Source: Candidatus Peregrinibacteria bacterium (GTDB lineage: Bacteria > Patescibacteriota > Gracilibacteria > Peribacterales > Peribacteraceae). Taken from it: DNA of 32,616 nt. The stretch covers positions 1-32,616 of the forward strand of contig JABJGX010000053.1 of assembly GCA_018662075.1 (NCBI GenBank). Reading direction: 5' to 3'. Positions 19,402 to 28,179 of the stretch are shown one piece after another; the first letter of the stretch is position 1; every line of letters begins with the position of its first letter. The notes beneath the pieces were generated by a model. The model was not told the origin of the DNA. It saw only the letters and a list, made by a program, of their open reading frames with translations, and did no database searches. The position numbers and the translations under genes are program-made.

Positions 19402-19839
19402 ATGACTTGGCTCGACAAACTTCCAGGCGGCGAAAGGCAAAAAATAAGGGAACGGTTCCGAATGTCTCCCGCTGCATATGAAAAGATGCGGGAGAACGTG
19501 AAGGGGCCAGAAGACCTAGAAAGGGAGCAAGCGTGGAACGAATCTATGGCTCAGTTGAAGTTCACACTAGAAACAGAACCTGAAGCAAAAGCTGCACTGA
19601 CTGAACAAATAGTGTCAGACATCGAGTCGGGAGGACTTGAATCTGTCATAGAAAATACAGACCTTCCACAGGAGGTGATTGATAATCTAAGAGAAGGGGA
19701 GTTTGAAGTAACAATAGATACACCTCATGAAGATGCACACGATCAAATAATTTTAGTCCCTGAAGGTAATGTAAACGAGAAGATTCCTATTAGCTTTTCT
19801 TTGAGCGAGACATACGTGTCTCAGTTAGGAGAAAATTAG
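19402..19839 (+). CDS. Hypothetical protein, probably co-transcribed with nrdJ
   Basis: MTWLDKLPGGERQKIRERFRMSPAAYEKMRENVKGPEDLEREQ...; 4 nt after the nrdJ stop. Confidence 0.6.
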   Translation: MTWLDKLPGGERQKIRERFRMSPAAYEKMRENVKGPEDLEREQAWNESMAQLKFTLETEPEAKAALTEQIVSDIESGGLESVIENTDLPQEVIDNLREGEFEVTIDTPHEDAHDQIILVPEGNVNEKIPISFSLSETYVSQLGEN

Positions 19840-19956
19840 AAACCAACAAACAACATTCCGAAAGCCGATGCAAATAAGAGGAAGCGCATGACCCACATCC
19901 TAATTCTTTTGATTATATTCTGCAAGGGTAGATGGTAAAAGAGCCCTTGCCTAAAA

Positions 19957-19986
19957 CAAAAAACATGAACACAATTTTATTTCATG
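19957..19986 (-). terminator. Candidate terminator for the ychF-RNHCP unit
   Basis: Minus strand ACATGAA-N11-TTCATGT followed by TTTTTGTTTT. Confidence 0.5.
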
Positions 19987-19998
19987 TATACAATTTGT

Positions 19999-20292
19999 CT
20001 ACGACTTTAAAACAGTTAGGTCATCATCGCAAGCAGTGATATTTGGTATCTCCTTGCCACACTTCGTACATAGGTGAACGATCATCCATCCCTTTTTTTT
20101 GCGGTGATCGACGCCAGTCGGTTTCATGAGTGCTAGGCATTCCGATTTCCGGTCGCCGGGCCCATCTTTGTCTACATGCTTTGACCATAAACACTTCGGA
20201 CAGTGGTTCCGATATGATCCATTTGTCAGAGGCTCAATGTGCTCACCGCAGTGATCACAATCAAACGGTTCTTGGCGTGCAATAAATACCAT
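19999..20292 (-). CDS. RNHCP domain-containing protein
   Basis: FDCDHCGEHIEPLTNGSYRNHCPKCLWSKHVDKDGPGDRKSECLALMKPTGV...HLCTKCGKE; literal RNHCP motif. Confidence 0.9.
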   Translation of the reverse strand: MVFIARQEPFDCDHCGEHIEPLTNGSYRNHCPKCLWSKHVDKDGPGDRKSECLALMKPTGVDHRKKKGWMIVHLCTKCGKEIPNITACDDDLTVLKS

Positions 20293-20294
20293 GT

Positions 20295-21389
20295 CTATAC
20301 ATTAAACTTGAAGTGCATAATGTCGCCATCTTTTACAATGTATTCCTTTCCTTCTTGACGCATTTTGCCAGCTTCTTTAGCACCAATCTCACCGTTAAAT
20401 TCTATAAAGTCATCGTAGGCAATAGTGTCTGCTTTAATAAATCCTCGTTCGAAGTCTGTATGAATGGCACCCGCTGCTTGTGGCCCACTGCTTCCAATAG
20501 GAATATTCCATGCACGGATTTCTTGGACACCTGCTGTAAAGTATGTGATGTACCCCAGTGCATGATAAGCACTTTGAATAAGTCGGTCGAGACCAGAGTT
20601 CATTACTCCGAGCTCCGCTAAAAACTCTTTGGCATCGCTGGGGCTTAGGTCACGCAGGTCTTCTTCAATTTTTGCAGAGACCATGACAACATCACTATCT
20701 TCTGGGAGGTTTAGGTCCTTCTTTGCCTGTTCTATACTAAGGGTATGCAGCTGGTCTTCTGCGGTATTACATGCGTAAAAAATAGGCTTGTATGTCAGAA
20801 GTTGTGCCTTCTTTAGAAACAGGTCTTCCTCTTCAGTAACTTCTGTTGTTATAGCTGGTTTCTCTTCATTGAGTGTTGCTTTGATCTTTTCGTAGATAGC
20901 CATTTCTTTGATCTTCTGTTTATCACCCGTTCGGATACCACCGGAGATCTTGCTCATGCGACCTTCCAAGGACTCAAGGTCTGCAATAATAAGCTCTGCC
21001 TCGATGATCTCACGGTCTCGTTTCGGATCAAGACCTCCTTCAACGTGGATGATGTCTCCATCCTCAAAGTGACGGACAACATGGCAGATGGCATCGACTT
21101 CTCGGATGGCTGCAAGGAATTTATTCCCAAGTCCTTCTCCTTGAGAGGCCCCTTTTACAAGGCCTGCAATATCGACGAATTCGATAGCTGCTGGGATGAT
21201 CTTTTCTGGAATGACAATCTTTGCCAGCTTCTCTAGGCGTTCGTCTGGCACTTCTACAATTCCGACATTTGGCTCGATAGTACAGAAAGGGTAGTTCTGA
21301 GCTTCTGCACCCTTAGAACGCGTCAGAGCGTTAAAGAGAGTAGATTTACCCACATTTGGAAGGCCGACAATACCAATTTTTAGAGCCAT
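20295..21389 (-). CDS. ychF: Ribosome-binding ATPase YchF
   Basis: 364 aa; [43 protein letters not shown]-terminal TGS-like domain. Confidence 0.97.
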   Translation of the reverse strand: MALKIGIVGLPNVGKSTLFNALTRSKGAEAQNYPFCTIEPNVGIVEVPDERLEKLAKIVIPEKIIPAAIEFVDIAGLVKGASQGEGLGNKFLAAIREVDAICHVVRHFEDGDIIHVEGGLDPKRDREIIEAELIIADLESLEGRMSKISGGIRTGDKQKIKEMAIYEKIKATLNEEKPAITTEVTEEEDLFLKKAQLLTYKPIFYACNTAEDQLHTLSIEQAKKDLNLPEDSDVVMVSAKIEEDLRDLSPSDAKEFLAELGVMNSGLDRLIQSAYHALGYITYFTAGVQEIRAWNIPIGSSGPQAAGAIHTDFERGFIKADTIAYDDFIEFNGEIGAKEAGKMRQEGKEYIVKDGDIMHFKFNV

Positions 21390-21424
21390 TGGAAGGAATG
21401 TACAGGAGTCCCCTGTTCTAGGCC

Positions 21425-21454
21425 ATTATATTGACTCTTTCAGTTGTGAACCAA
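21425..21454 (-). promoter_or_regulatory. Candidate ychF promoter, TTGGTT-N18-TATAAT
   Basis: Plus strand ATTATA 21425-21430 and AACCAA 21449-21454; back-to-back with TTGACA (21457-21462) facing the SLH-sortase gene. Confidence 0.5.
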
Positions 21455-21493
21455 ACTTGACAAAACAGTGAAAAAGTATAGGATTACTATCTC

Positions 21494-22783
21494 ATGCTTA
21501 TGAACGAACTCGTCCGTCGGCTTATTGTCTCCATGGTTTTGGTGACTGCAGCTTCTATGGTTTCCCATGTTGTTATTGCTGCTGGGTTCCCAGATACCGT
21601 AGGAACAGATTATCAGGATTCATTTGCCTACTTGCAGGAGCGTTCTGTGATCTCTGGTTACGCAGATGGATACGCTCGTCCAGGAGCCCCTTTGAACCGT
21701 GTAGAAGCGTTAAAGATCATCCTCGAAGCGGAAGGAAGTTTTGATGGTCGAATTGCATCGTACAAAAAGCAGATGCCACCATTAGGACTCTTCTTTGATA
21801 CCGCGCAGACTGACTGGTATGCACCATACATCGAAGCAGCATTTGAAAAGAATGTCATTACTGGATACCAGGATGGGTCGTTTAGGCCTGATCAGTATTT
21901 ACGAGTAGAAGAAGCAGTAACAATGCTTATGCGAACCTTTGGAGAGCAGGGTACAAAAAAGAAAGCGGAACTATCTTCGTATATAGAAAACCAGCCAAAT
22001 GAATGGTACACAGCATCTATCAATGCAGCGATCACCAGGAATACAGTAATGAATAAAGGAAGACTGAGGCTTGGAACGGCAATCACTCGTGGTCAGTTTA
22101 TCGACATGGTGTATAGACTTCATACAGTTAGAGACAGTAATGCGTTTGTATATTCTGGTCCAGAACCACAGATATATCCTGTAACACAACGTGTTACAAA
22201 TGATATACAACGTGACACAGACAATGGTCCAACAGGAGTAGTGCAAACAGATGGCGTTACACCACAAGTTCAAGCTCAGCCCCAACAGCAGCCACAAAAC
22301 GTAACTATCGCCCCAAAGATAAACCATCCATTTGCATCAGAGAAATATTTTAGCATATCTATGCCAAGCCTTGGAATTACAGACCTTACTATTTCACATC
22401 CAGCAGATGCATTAACCAAAGACGGAGTACTTGCACCTCTAGACCTTGGTGTTGGACATCTCTTCTCGTACCCAGGTGGAGGAGGAAAGATTATGGTCTA
22501 CGGACATAGCTCTGGGTATCCATGGGATGTCTCTGAATACACAAAGATATTCCGCCGTGTAAATGAACTCCAAGAAGGAGATAAGATTTACATAACCTAC
22601 GCAGGGAAGCTTCACATCTATCAGGTAACACACGAGCAGACTATTCTTGCAAAGGACACAGCACCGTTCAATGATGATGGCTCTGGTGAAGAGCTCATTC
22701 TTTACACCTGTTGGCCACTAGACAGTGTATCACAAAGATACTTGGTACATGCAGTACCGATAGAGACTATTGCACAGAAATAA
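21494..22783 (+). CDS. Secreted SLH-domain protein with C-terminal sortase domain
   Basis: Signal peptide; three SLH-like repeats; Gln-rich linker; sortase-like domain with His (MVYGHSSGYPWD), Cys (LILYTCWP), Arg (VSQRYLVHAVPI). Confidence 0.85.
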   Translation: MLMNELVRRLIVSMVLVTAASMVSHVVIAAGFPDTVGTDYQDSFAYLQERSVISGYADGYARPGAPLNRVEALKIILEAEGSFDGRIASYKKQMPPLGLFFDTAQTDWYAPYIEAAFEKNVITGYQDGSFRPDQYLRVEEAVTMLMRTFGEQGTKKKAELSSYIENQPNEWYTASINAAITRNTVMNKGRLRLGTAITRGQFIDMVYRLHTVRDSNAFVYSGPEPQIYPVTQRVTNDIQRDTDNGPTGVVQTDGVTPQVQAQPQQQPQNVTIAPKINHPFASEKYFSISMPSLGITDLTISHPADALTKDGVLAPLDLGVGHLFSYPGGGGKIMVYGHSSGYPWDVSEYTKIFRRVNELQEGDKIYITYAGKLHIYQVTHEQTILAKDTAPFNDDGSGEELILYTCWPLDSVSQRYLVHAVPIETIAQK

Positions 22784-25267
22784 TTACCCAATACGTCTGA
22801 GGATCTCTCGGTCTACAAATTCTCTCTGACGACCGTACGTAAGGCGGCTGAGCTGTTTGAATGCTTCCGCTGCCTGTTCATCTTTGATGTATGTGGTATC
22901 AAGCCATGGACGTGGAACTTCGATAGAGAACGGACGACTAGGCTGTCCACCGTTACTCAGCTTCATGGATCCCATAAAGGCATCTGCATTGACAAGGTCT
23001 TGCTCAGAAAATACTGGAGCCATCTCTTTGACACAGACTTCTGCATCCTGTGGTCCAATCTTATAGAACATCATCGTTCCGATGTTTCCAAAGATAGCTC
23101 CTTTCAGGCTAACAGACCCAGAGGTCTTACTGTCCTTCTCTAGCTGGTCGATGTACTGGTGCGCAAGGATAAGTCCTAGGCGGTACTTACGAGCCTCAGA
23201 AAGAATAGATTCGATAGAAGGTGTCACAAAGTTTTGGAATTCATCGATATACATAAAGAAGTCTCGACGTTCCTCTGAGGCTTCACGCTGCCTTCTCATT
23301 GCAGCAACCTGGATCTTACTCACCGCAATCATACCAAGGAGCTGAGCGTTAATATCACCGATAAGTCCTTTCGATAGGTTCATGAGAAGAATCTTTCCTT
23401 CGCTCATACATTTCGAGACGTCGAATGCAGACTTGGTCTGACCAACAATATTTCGGATAAGAGCATTGGTGTAAAATTGTCCAAACTTGGCTGCGAAGTA
23501 GGGGATCATCTCTGCCTTTTCACGCTGACCAGTTTGTGCCATCTGCTTTTCCCAGAACGAACGAACGATAGGGTTTTTTAATTTCGAAACTTTGTGCTTC
23601 TGCCATTCATCGTCAGTAAAGAGTTTTACAAGGTCTGTAATGGCACCACCCTCCTCTTCATCTGCCATAAGGGTAAGGCAACCGTTTCGGAAGTAGTCCT
23701 GGATTCGTGGTCCAAAGATCTCTTCACCAAACATCTTCACCATCATATTCATAGCATCAAGCGCGACAAGGTCTTGCTCTTCAGGACCACTGGCCTCAAG
23801 CATATTTAACCCCATTGGACGCTCTGTGTCGGCTGGGTTAAAGTAGATAACATCATCGGCACGTTCGCGTGGAATGTAGGGAAGAAGGTCTTCAATAAGC
23901 GATCCATGAGGGTCAATAACACAGACCCCTTTTCCATTGTGAAAGTCCTGCCTAGCCATCAATTGAATAATCGATGACTTACCAGTACCTGTTTGTCCAA
24001 TAATGTAGAAGTGACGGAATCGGTCTTCGTTGTTCATAAAGATCTTTTTCTTATCACCACGGTAGGTGTTGTTTCCAAGGTATAGACCATCCTTTTCGAG
24101 GTCTTTAGGCGCAGGGGCAGTTTTAAACTTTTGCCACTTGATCATATCGATCTTGTTGTACTTAATGTTTGGCAGATGGAAGAAGCTTGAAAGCTCCGTC
24201 GTTCCAATCAGCATCTTTGGGTACATCAGCATTTGCCTGAGTGTTCGACGCGGAGTTCGACGCACAAATCGCTTTACAATACTTGCCTTACGCGACATCT
24301 GTGGAGTTCTGAGTCCATTACCACGAACGCTATCATACTGAGCAAATGAAGTGAGGATTCCTGTCAGGACGTTCTGTGCTTTTGTTTGCGTTTCAGCAGA
24401 GCCAAGTGCACGGATAGTACAGTAGTATCCTGGGTTGGTTGCTTTCTCATCGAGCATCTTACTGCGCTCCTCCTGGACCTGTGTCACACGGCTCCCTGTA
24501 GACTCGCTATCTTGAAGATTAACAACTTCAGACGCTTCAGATGATGTTAGAAGAGAGAAGAATGCACTCATCCATGTGATAGGGTTGTACCATTTTGCCT
24601 GTGTCTTTTTTGGGTTGATCATTTGTAAAGCAGCTTTCTGGAGCTTTTTTTGCCAGCCACCTGCTGCTGGACGAATAACGAATTGGACTGCGGCACCTTC
24701 ATCGACACTCAGTTTAGAAAAGGCATTCGCAATAGCATTCAATGGGTCTGTCTTTAGCTCTTCATAGGTACGGAAAGAGAATGAAAAATCTTCAGTTGGC
24801 ACTAATGTTTCTGCTGCAACAAATGAGTCTTCAGTGAAAATATTATAGTCTTCTACTTCATTAATAATGACATCAGGATAAAATGATGTCAGTTGTTTCT
24901 CGACAAGGTGCGCAATGCGTTTTGGACAGACAAAGAAGAAGAGGATCTCTCCTCCGAGAGCTGCGTACTCTACAGAGATAAAGTTTTGCCCTTTAAAGTG
25001 TCGAGTAATACTACTGTTGTAGATTCCATACAAAGACTGATACAAATGGTCCATAACGCCGATCACCTCTTTAAAGTCTTCTCCTGAGGAGAACTGTTCC
25101 GATGTAGCCTCTTTATCATCTTTCCCTTCCTTCTTTGGAACAAGAACCTGAAGGAATACTATTTCCTCTTCTCGTTTCCTATCCTCTTTTGCGCGCATAA
25201 AAATTGCACTCAGGTACAACAGTACGCCGAGGAGAAGAATGCCGGATATAAAGAGAAGTAGTTCCAT
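22784..25267 (-). CDS. Membrane-anchored VirD4/TraG/HerA-like ATPase
   Basis: N-terminal TM; FYIIGQTGTGKSSIIQLMARQD Walker A; GVCVIDPHGSLIEDLLPYIP; FFMYIDEFQNFVTPSIESILSEARKYRLGLILAHQYIDQL. Start MELLLF; ORF extension to 25294 runs through a TATAAT. Confidence 0.85.
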   Translation of the reverse strand: MELLLFISGILLLGVLLYLSAIFMRAKEDRKREEEIVFLQVLVPKKEGKDDKEATSEQFSSGEDFKEVIGVMDHLYQSLYGIYNSSITRHFKGQNFISVEYAALGGEILFFFVCPKRIAHLVEKQLTSFYPDVIINEVEDYNIFTEDSFVAAETLVPTEDFSFSFRTYEELKTDPLNAIANAFSKLSVDEGAAVQFVIRPAAGGWQKKLQKAALQMINPKKTQAKWYNPITWMSAFFSLLTSSEASEVVNLQDSESTGSRVTQVQEERSKMLDEKATNPGYYCTIRALGSAETQTKAQNVLTGILTSFAQYDSVRGNGLRTPQMSRKASIVKRFVRRTPRRTLRQMLMYPKMLIGTTELSSFFHLPNIKYNKIDMIKWQKFKTAPAPKDLEKDGLYLGNNTYRGDKKKIFMNNEDRFRHFYIIGQTGTGKSSIIQLMARQDFHNGKGVCVIDPHGSLIEDLLPYIPRERADDVIYFNPADTERPMGLNMLEASGPEEQDLVALDAMNMMVKMFGEEIFGPRIQDYFRNGCLTLMADEEEGGAITDLVKLFTDDEWQKHKVSKLKNPIVRSFWEKQMAQTGQREKAEMIPYFAAKFGQFYTNALIRNIVGQTKSAFDVSKCMSEGKILLMNLSKGLIGDINAQLLGMIAVSKIQVAAMRRQREASEERRDFFMYIDEFQNFVTPSIESILSEARKYRLGLILAHQYIDQLEKDSKTSGSVSLKGAIFGNIGTMMFYKIGPQDAEVCVKEMAPVFSEQDLVNADAFMGSMKLSNGGQPSRPFSIEVPRPWLDTTYIKDEQAAEAFKQLSRLTYGRQREFVDREILRRIG

Positions 25268-25327
25268 TGGAGGTATCGTATCATTATACCACAAAACATC
25301 TTATCTATTCTATGCTTTCTTTCGCTA

Positions 25328-25732
25328 TTATGCAGCACCATCTTGCTTCTCACCAAAGTATTGTTTTGCCTTTAGCAAGGTCTCGACCATCTCAAGAAGT
25401 TTGTGGATCGTCATTTCACTCTTAATAAAGTAGTCATCAGCACCAAGCTCTAGTCCAAGAGATTTATATTTGTCATCTTGGAAGTTTGTCAGCATGATAA
25501 CAGGGAACTTACGAGCAGCCTTTGGATAGCGCTCAAGTACACCAAATCCATCAAGGATAGGCATATTGATATCAAGAATCAGGATGTCTGGTTCCTTATT
25601 TTGGATCTCTGCAATGGCCTCTTCTCCATTTTCTGCTGTACGAATATTGTATCCACTAATATTGAATTTTTTCATATAGACCTCACGGAGAACCGCGTCA
25701 TCTTCAGCAATAAGGATATATGTATTAGCCAT
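25328..25732 (-). CDS. Single-domain response regulator (CheY-like receiver)
   Basis: ILIAEDDAVLREVY, DILILDINMPILDGFGVL, VIMLTN, GADDYFIKSEM. Confidence 0.93.
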   Translation of the reverse strand: MANTYILIAEDDAVLREVYMKKFNISGYNIRTAENGEEAIAEIQNKEPDILILDINMPILDGFGVLERYPKAARKFPVIMLTNFQDDKYKSLGLELGADDYFIKSEMTIHKLLEMVETLLKAKQYFGEKQDGAA

Positions 25733-25739
25733 ACCAATT

Positions 25740-25768
25740 ACTATAGCGTATTTTACAGTGTTTGTAAA
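25740..25768 (-). promoter_or_regulatory. Response-regulator promoter, TTTACA-N17-TATAGT, -10 ends 7 nt before ATG
   Basis: Minus strand TTTACA-AACACTGTAAAATACGC-TATAGT-AATTGGT-ATG. Confidence 0.7.
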
Positions 25769-25811
25769 CTTCTCTATACATCTTATAGTACTATTTTGGC
25801 TCTGCATAAAC

Positions 25812-25850
25812 AAAAAACCGATTTTCAGAGTAGGAATTCTGAAAACCGGT
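25812..25850 (-). terminator. Rho-independent terminator after tsf
   Basis: Minus strand ACCGGTTTTCAGA...TCTGAAAATCGGT-TTTTT; one mismatch in a 13-bp stem. Confidence 0.85.
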
Positions 25851-25868
25851 CTAGTGTAAAATTCTTAA

Positions 25869-26642
25869 TTAAACAGCCAATCGTGCATATGCTGTCACGG
25901 TTGCTTCACCAAGGAACTTTTCGACAGTTGTACCTGGTTCTTTGACGAATTCCTGAGAGATAAGGGCATTATCCTCGCGGAATTTCTTCTCTTTACCCAT
26001 CATAATCTTCTCCATGATTTCCGCAGGCTTTCCTTCTTTGGCAAGTTGCTCTTCCCAGATTGCCTTTTCTCTCTTAACGTCATCTTCAGATACTTCTGCA
26101 GGAGTAACGTAGAGAGGGTTCATAGCCGCTGCGTGCATTGCAACATCACGTGCAATTTCTGGAGTACCAGCAGATAGTCCAACAATTACTCCAATCTTTC
26201 CGTTACTGTGAACATATACTCCAGCAACTGCAGACTCCTTGAGTTCTACTTCTCCAAGAGAAATATTTTCACCAAGCTTCTGAACCATTGCAGGAAGTAG
26301 CTCTGCAGCAACTGTCTTTGCATTGTCTTCACCTCCACTAAGGAGTGCATCAGCAATAGACTGTCCAAGATTCTTAAAGTTATCATCACGAGCAACGAAG
26401 TCTGTTTCACAGTCGAGTCTGATCATTGCAGCTTTTCCATCACTTTCAGCAGTAAATACTAGTCCTTCTGTCTGCTCGCGATCTGCTTTCTTTGCAGCAG
26501 CAGATGCACCCTTTGTGCGAAGGATATCAATTGCCATTTCTTCATCACCGTTTGCCTCCTCAAGAGCATTCTTACACTGCATCATAGAAACGCCAGTTCG
26601 AGCACGGAGGGAAGCAACAGCCTTTGCGTCAATGTTAGTCAT
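25869..26642 (-). CDS. tsf: Elongation factor Ts
   Basis: VASLRARTGVSMMQCKNALEEANGDEEMAIDILRTKG, VRLDCETDFVARDDNF-like motif. Confidence 0.98.
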   Translation of the reverse strand: MTNIDAKAVASLRARTGVSMMQCKNALEEANGDEEMAIDILRTKGASAAAKKADREQTEGLVFTAESDGKAAMIRLDCETDFVARDDNFKNLGQSIADALLSGGEDNAKTVAAELLPAMVQKLGENISLGEVELKESAVAGVYVHSNGKIGVIVGLSAGTPEIARDVAMHAAAMNPLYVTPAEVSEDDVKREKAIWEEQLAKEGKPAEIMEKIMMGKEKKFREDNALISQEFVKEPGTTVEKFLGEATVTAYARLAV

Positions 26643-26646
26643 AGTG

Positions 26647-26694
26647 TTAGGGGGTAGGAATTAGGGGGTAGGAGTAGGGTTAGGGTTAGGGTTA
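26647..26694. repeat. Telomere-like TTAGGG/GGGGGTA tract in the rpsB-tsf spacer
   Basis: TTAGGGGGTAGGAATTAGGGGGTAGGAGTAGGGTTAGGGTTAGGGTTA. Confidence 0.8.
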
Positions 26695-27405
26695 CTCCTC
26701 AGTCTCTTTAACGTCTTTCTTCTGTGCAGGAGCGCTTCCGCCCATTGCTTCAAGAACAGTATTCATAATAAGTTCGATAGATTTTACAGCATCGTCATTC
26801 GCAGGAATGAATTCTGTAAAGAGGTCTGGGTCTGCATTCGTATCGCAGATACCATACACAGGGATCTTCAATTTCTTAGCTTCCAAAACAGCAACATGGT
26901 CACGAACAGCATCGATAATAAATACTGCATCTGGCGGACCACTCATAGTCGATACTCCACCAAGAGCGGTGTCGAGCTTCATGAGGTCTTTACGAAGTGC
27001 AGTCTGTTCTTTCTTTGTATACTTTTCGATCTCTCCAGTTTTGAATGAATTCTGAAGGTCGATGTAGTACTTAATACGTTTTTTAATGGTTCCCCAGTTA
27101 GTCAGAAGACCTGGAATCCACTTCTTTGTAACAATTGGCTGAGCGAGTGCATCGCTAAACATTTCGATGTAAGGAATACTCTGCTGCTTTGTAGAAATAA
27201 AGAGGATAGTCTTACCTTCTTTCTGCATCTTAGAAAGAAGGTCACAGACAGTGTTGAGCTTCTCCTTTGTTTGCTCTAGATCAAAAATGTGAACATTATT
27301 ACGCATGCAGTAGATGTACTTAGCCATCTTTGGGTTCCACTTGGACCTAGGGTGACCAAGATGACATGCAGCTGCCATAAGGTCTTTTTCAGTAATAGTA
27401 GACAT
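26692..27405 (-). CDS. rpsB: 30S ribosomal protein S2
   Basis: LGHPRSKWNPKMAKYIY, TKKWIPGLLTNWGTI, PDAVFIIDAVRDHVAVLEAKKLKIPVYGICDTNADPDL. Confidence 0.98.
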   Translation of the reverse strand: MSTITEKDLMAAACHLGHPRSKWNPKMAKYIYCMRNNVHIFDLEQTKEKLNTVCDLLSKMQKEGKTILFISTKQQSIPYIEMFSDALAQPIVTKKWIPGLLTNWGTIKKRIKYYIDLQNSFKTGEIEKYTKKEQTALRKDLMKLDTALGGVSTMSGPPDAVFIIDAVRDHVAVLEAKKLKIPVYGICDTNADPDLFTEFIPANDDAVKSIELIMNTVLEAMGGSAPAQKKDVKETEE

Positions 27406-27470
27406 AAAAATAAAGTGAAATAAATGGTGATGGAATCCTTATCTTCCTTTTAGCGTCATATCGCCTAGGT

Positions 27471-27504
27471 GTGGAGGATCCGCAGAGAACTGCGTCAGGA
27501 CCAC
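27471..27504 (-). promoter_or_regulatory. Two-tier hairpin in the rpsB 5' leader
   Basis: Minus strand GTGG-TCCTGA-CGCAG-TTCT-CTGCG-GATCCT-CCAC. Confidence 0.5.
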
Positions 27505-27530
27505 ATGCGATCAACTAAAAGTGCCAGATA

Positions 27531-27560
27531 TTTATACAGTAGAAACCCCTAATGTAGCAA
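27531..27560 (-). promoter_or_regulatory. Candidate rpsB promoter, TTGCTA-N18-TATAAA
   Basis: Plus strand TTTATA 27531-27536 and TAGCAA 27555-27560. Confidence 0.5.
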
Positions 27561-27762
27561 GAAAAAGCACTTTAATCTTCTTTTAATCATATTGGAGTAT
27601 TTTCACTTCCCTGACTTTCCCTCAAAATATCTCGGTTTTACCTATATCTAGCCGATATCGTATTCGTAGATTTCCTATACAAACCATGACTTCGACACAC
27701 ATTCTCAGTGCTGCCAGTGACATTTGGGTGTTGCCCTACCACAATGGCCGCCCTTCATCGCC

Positions 27763-28179
27763 ATGACCTCTAATTCAGACCAACCAAAAGATGGCAGAAT
27801 GATACGAATCCGCAAGACCCTTCAGGCTATCGGAAGGGATCTTCACGTTATTCGGAATTATACAACCAAGCGTGTTCCGCGTCAGTATCAGAAGGAATTC
27901 CAGCAGCAGATTCAAAGAGCATTCGAAGCAGGAATTGCCTATGGAGAGGTGCAAAATATTCCCCAGAACTTTCCTGTAGACGAAGCGGGGATGCTTCAAA
28001 TTGGACCATCGCTTAGAGATCATATTTTAGAGAGTCGAAAAGTATATTCGGATGTGGATCAACTGCGTGAGGTGGTGGCAGATATCTTCAATGAAAAAAC
28101 AGAAGAGCAGATCCGAAAGTTTATGCAGCCTCGCGAAGAAAAAGTTTCAGGAACCGAGTCGTTTGATATCGCAGTTTAG
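27763..28179 (+). CDS. Hypothetical protein
   Basis: MTSNSDQPKDGRMIRIRKTLQAIGRDLHVIRNYTTKRVPRQYQKEFQQQI...; stop overlaps the glyS stop on the other strand. Confidence 0.6.
   Translation: MTSNSDQPKDGRMIRIRKTLQAIGRDLHVIRNYTTKRVPRQYQKEFQQQIQRAFEAGIAYGEVQNIPQNFPVDEAGMLQIGPSLRDHILESRKVYSDVDQLREVVADIFNEKTEEQIRKFMQPREEKVSGTESFDIAV

Noticed and set aside
19922-19950. tRNA or small RNA from GCAAGGG...CCCTTGC with a D-arm-like GTAGATGGTAAAAGAGC
   Set aside because: No acceptor stem, anticodon arm or T-loop can be built; only an isolated hairpin.
26647-26694. True telomere or replicon end from TTAGGG repeats
   Set aside because: Only three exact units, embedded inside the rpsB-tsf operon with normal genes on both sides.
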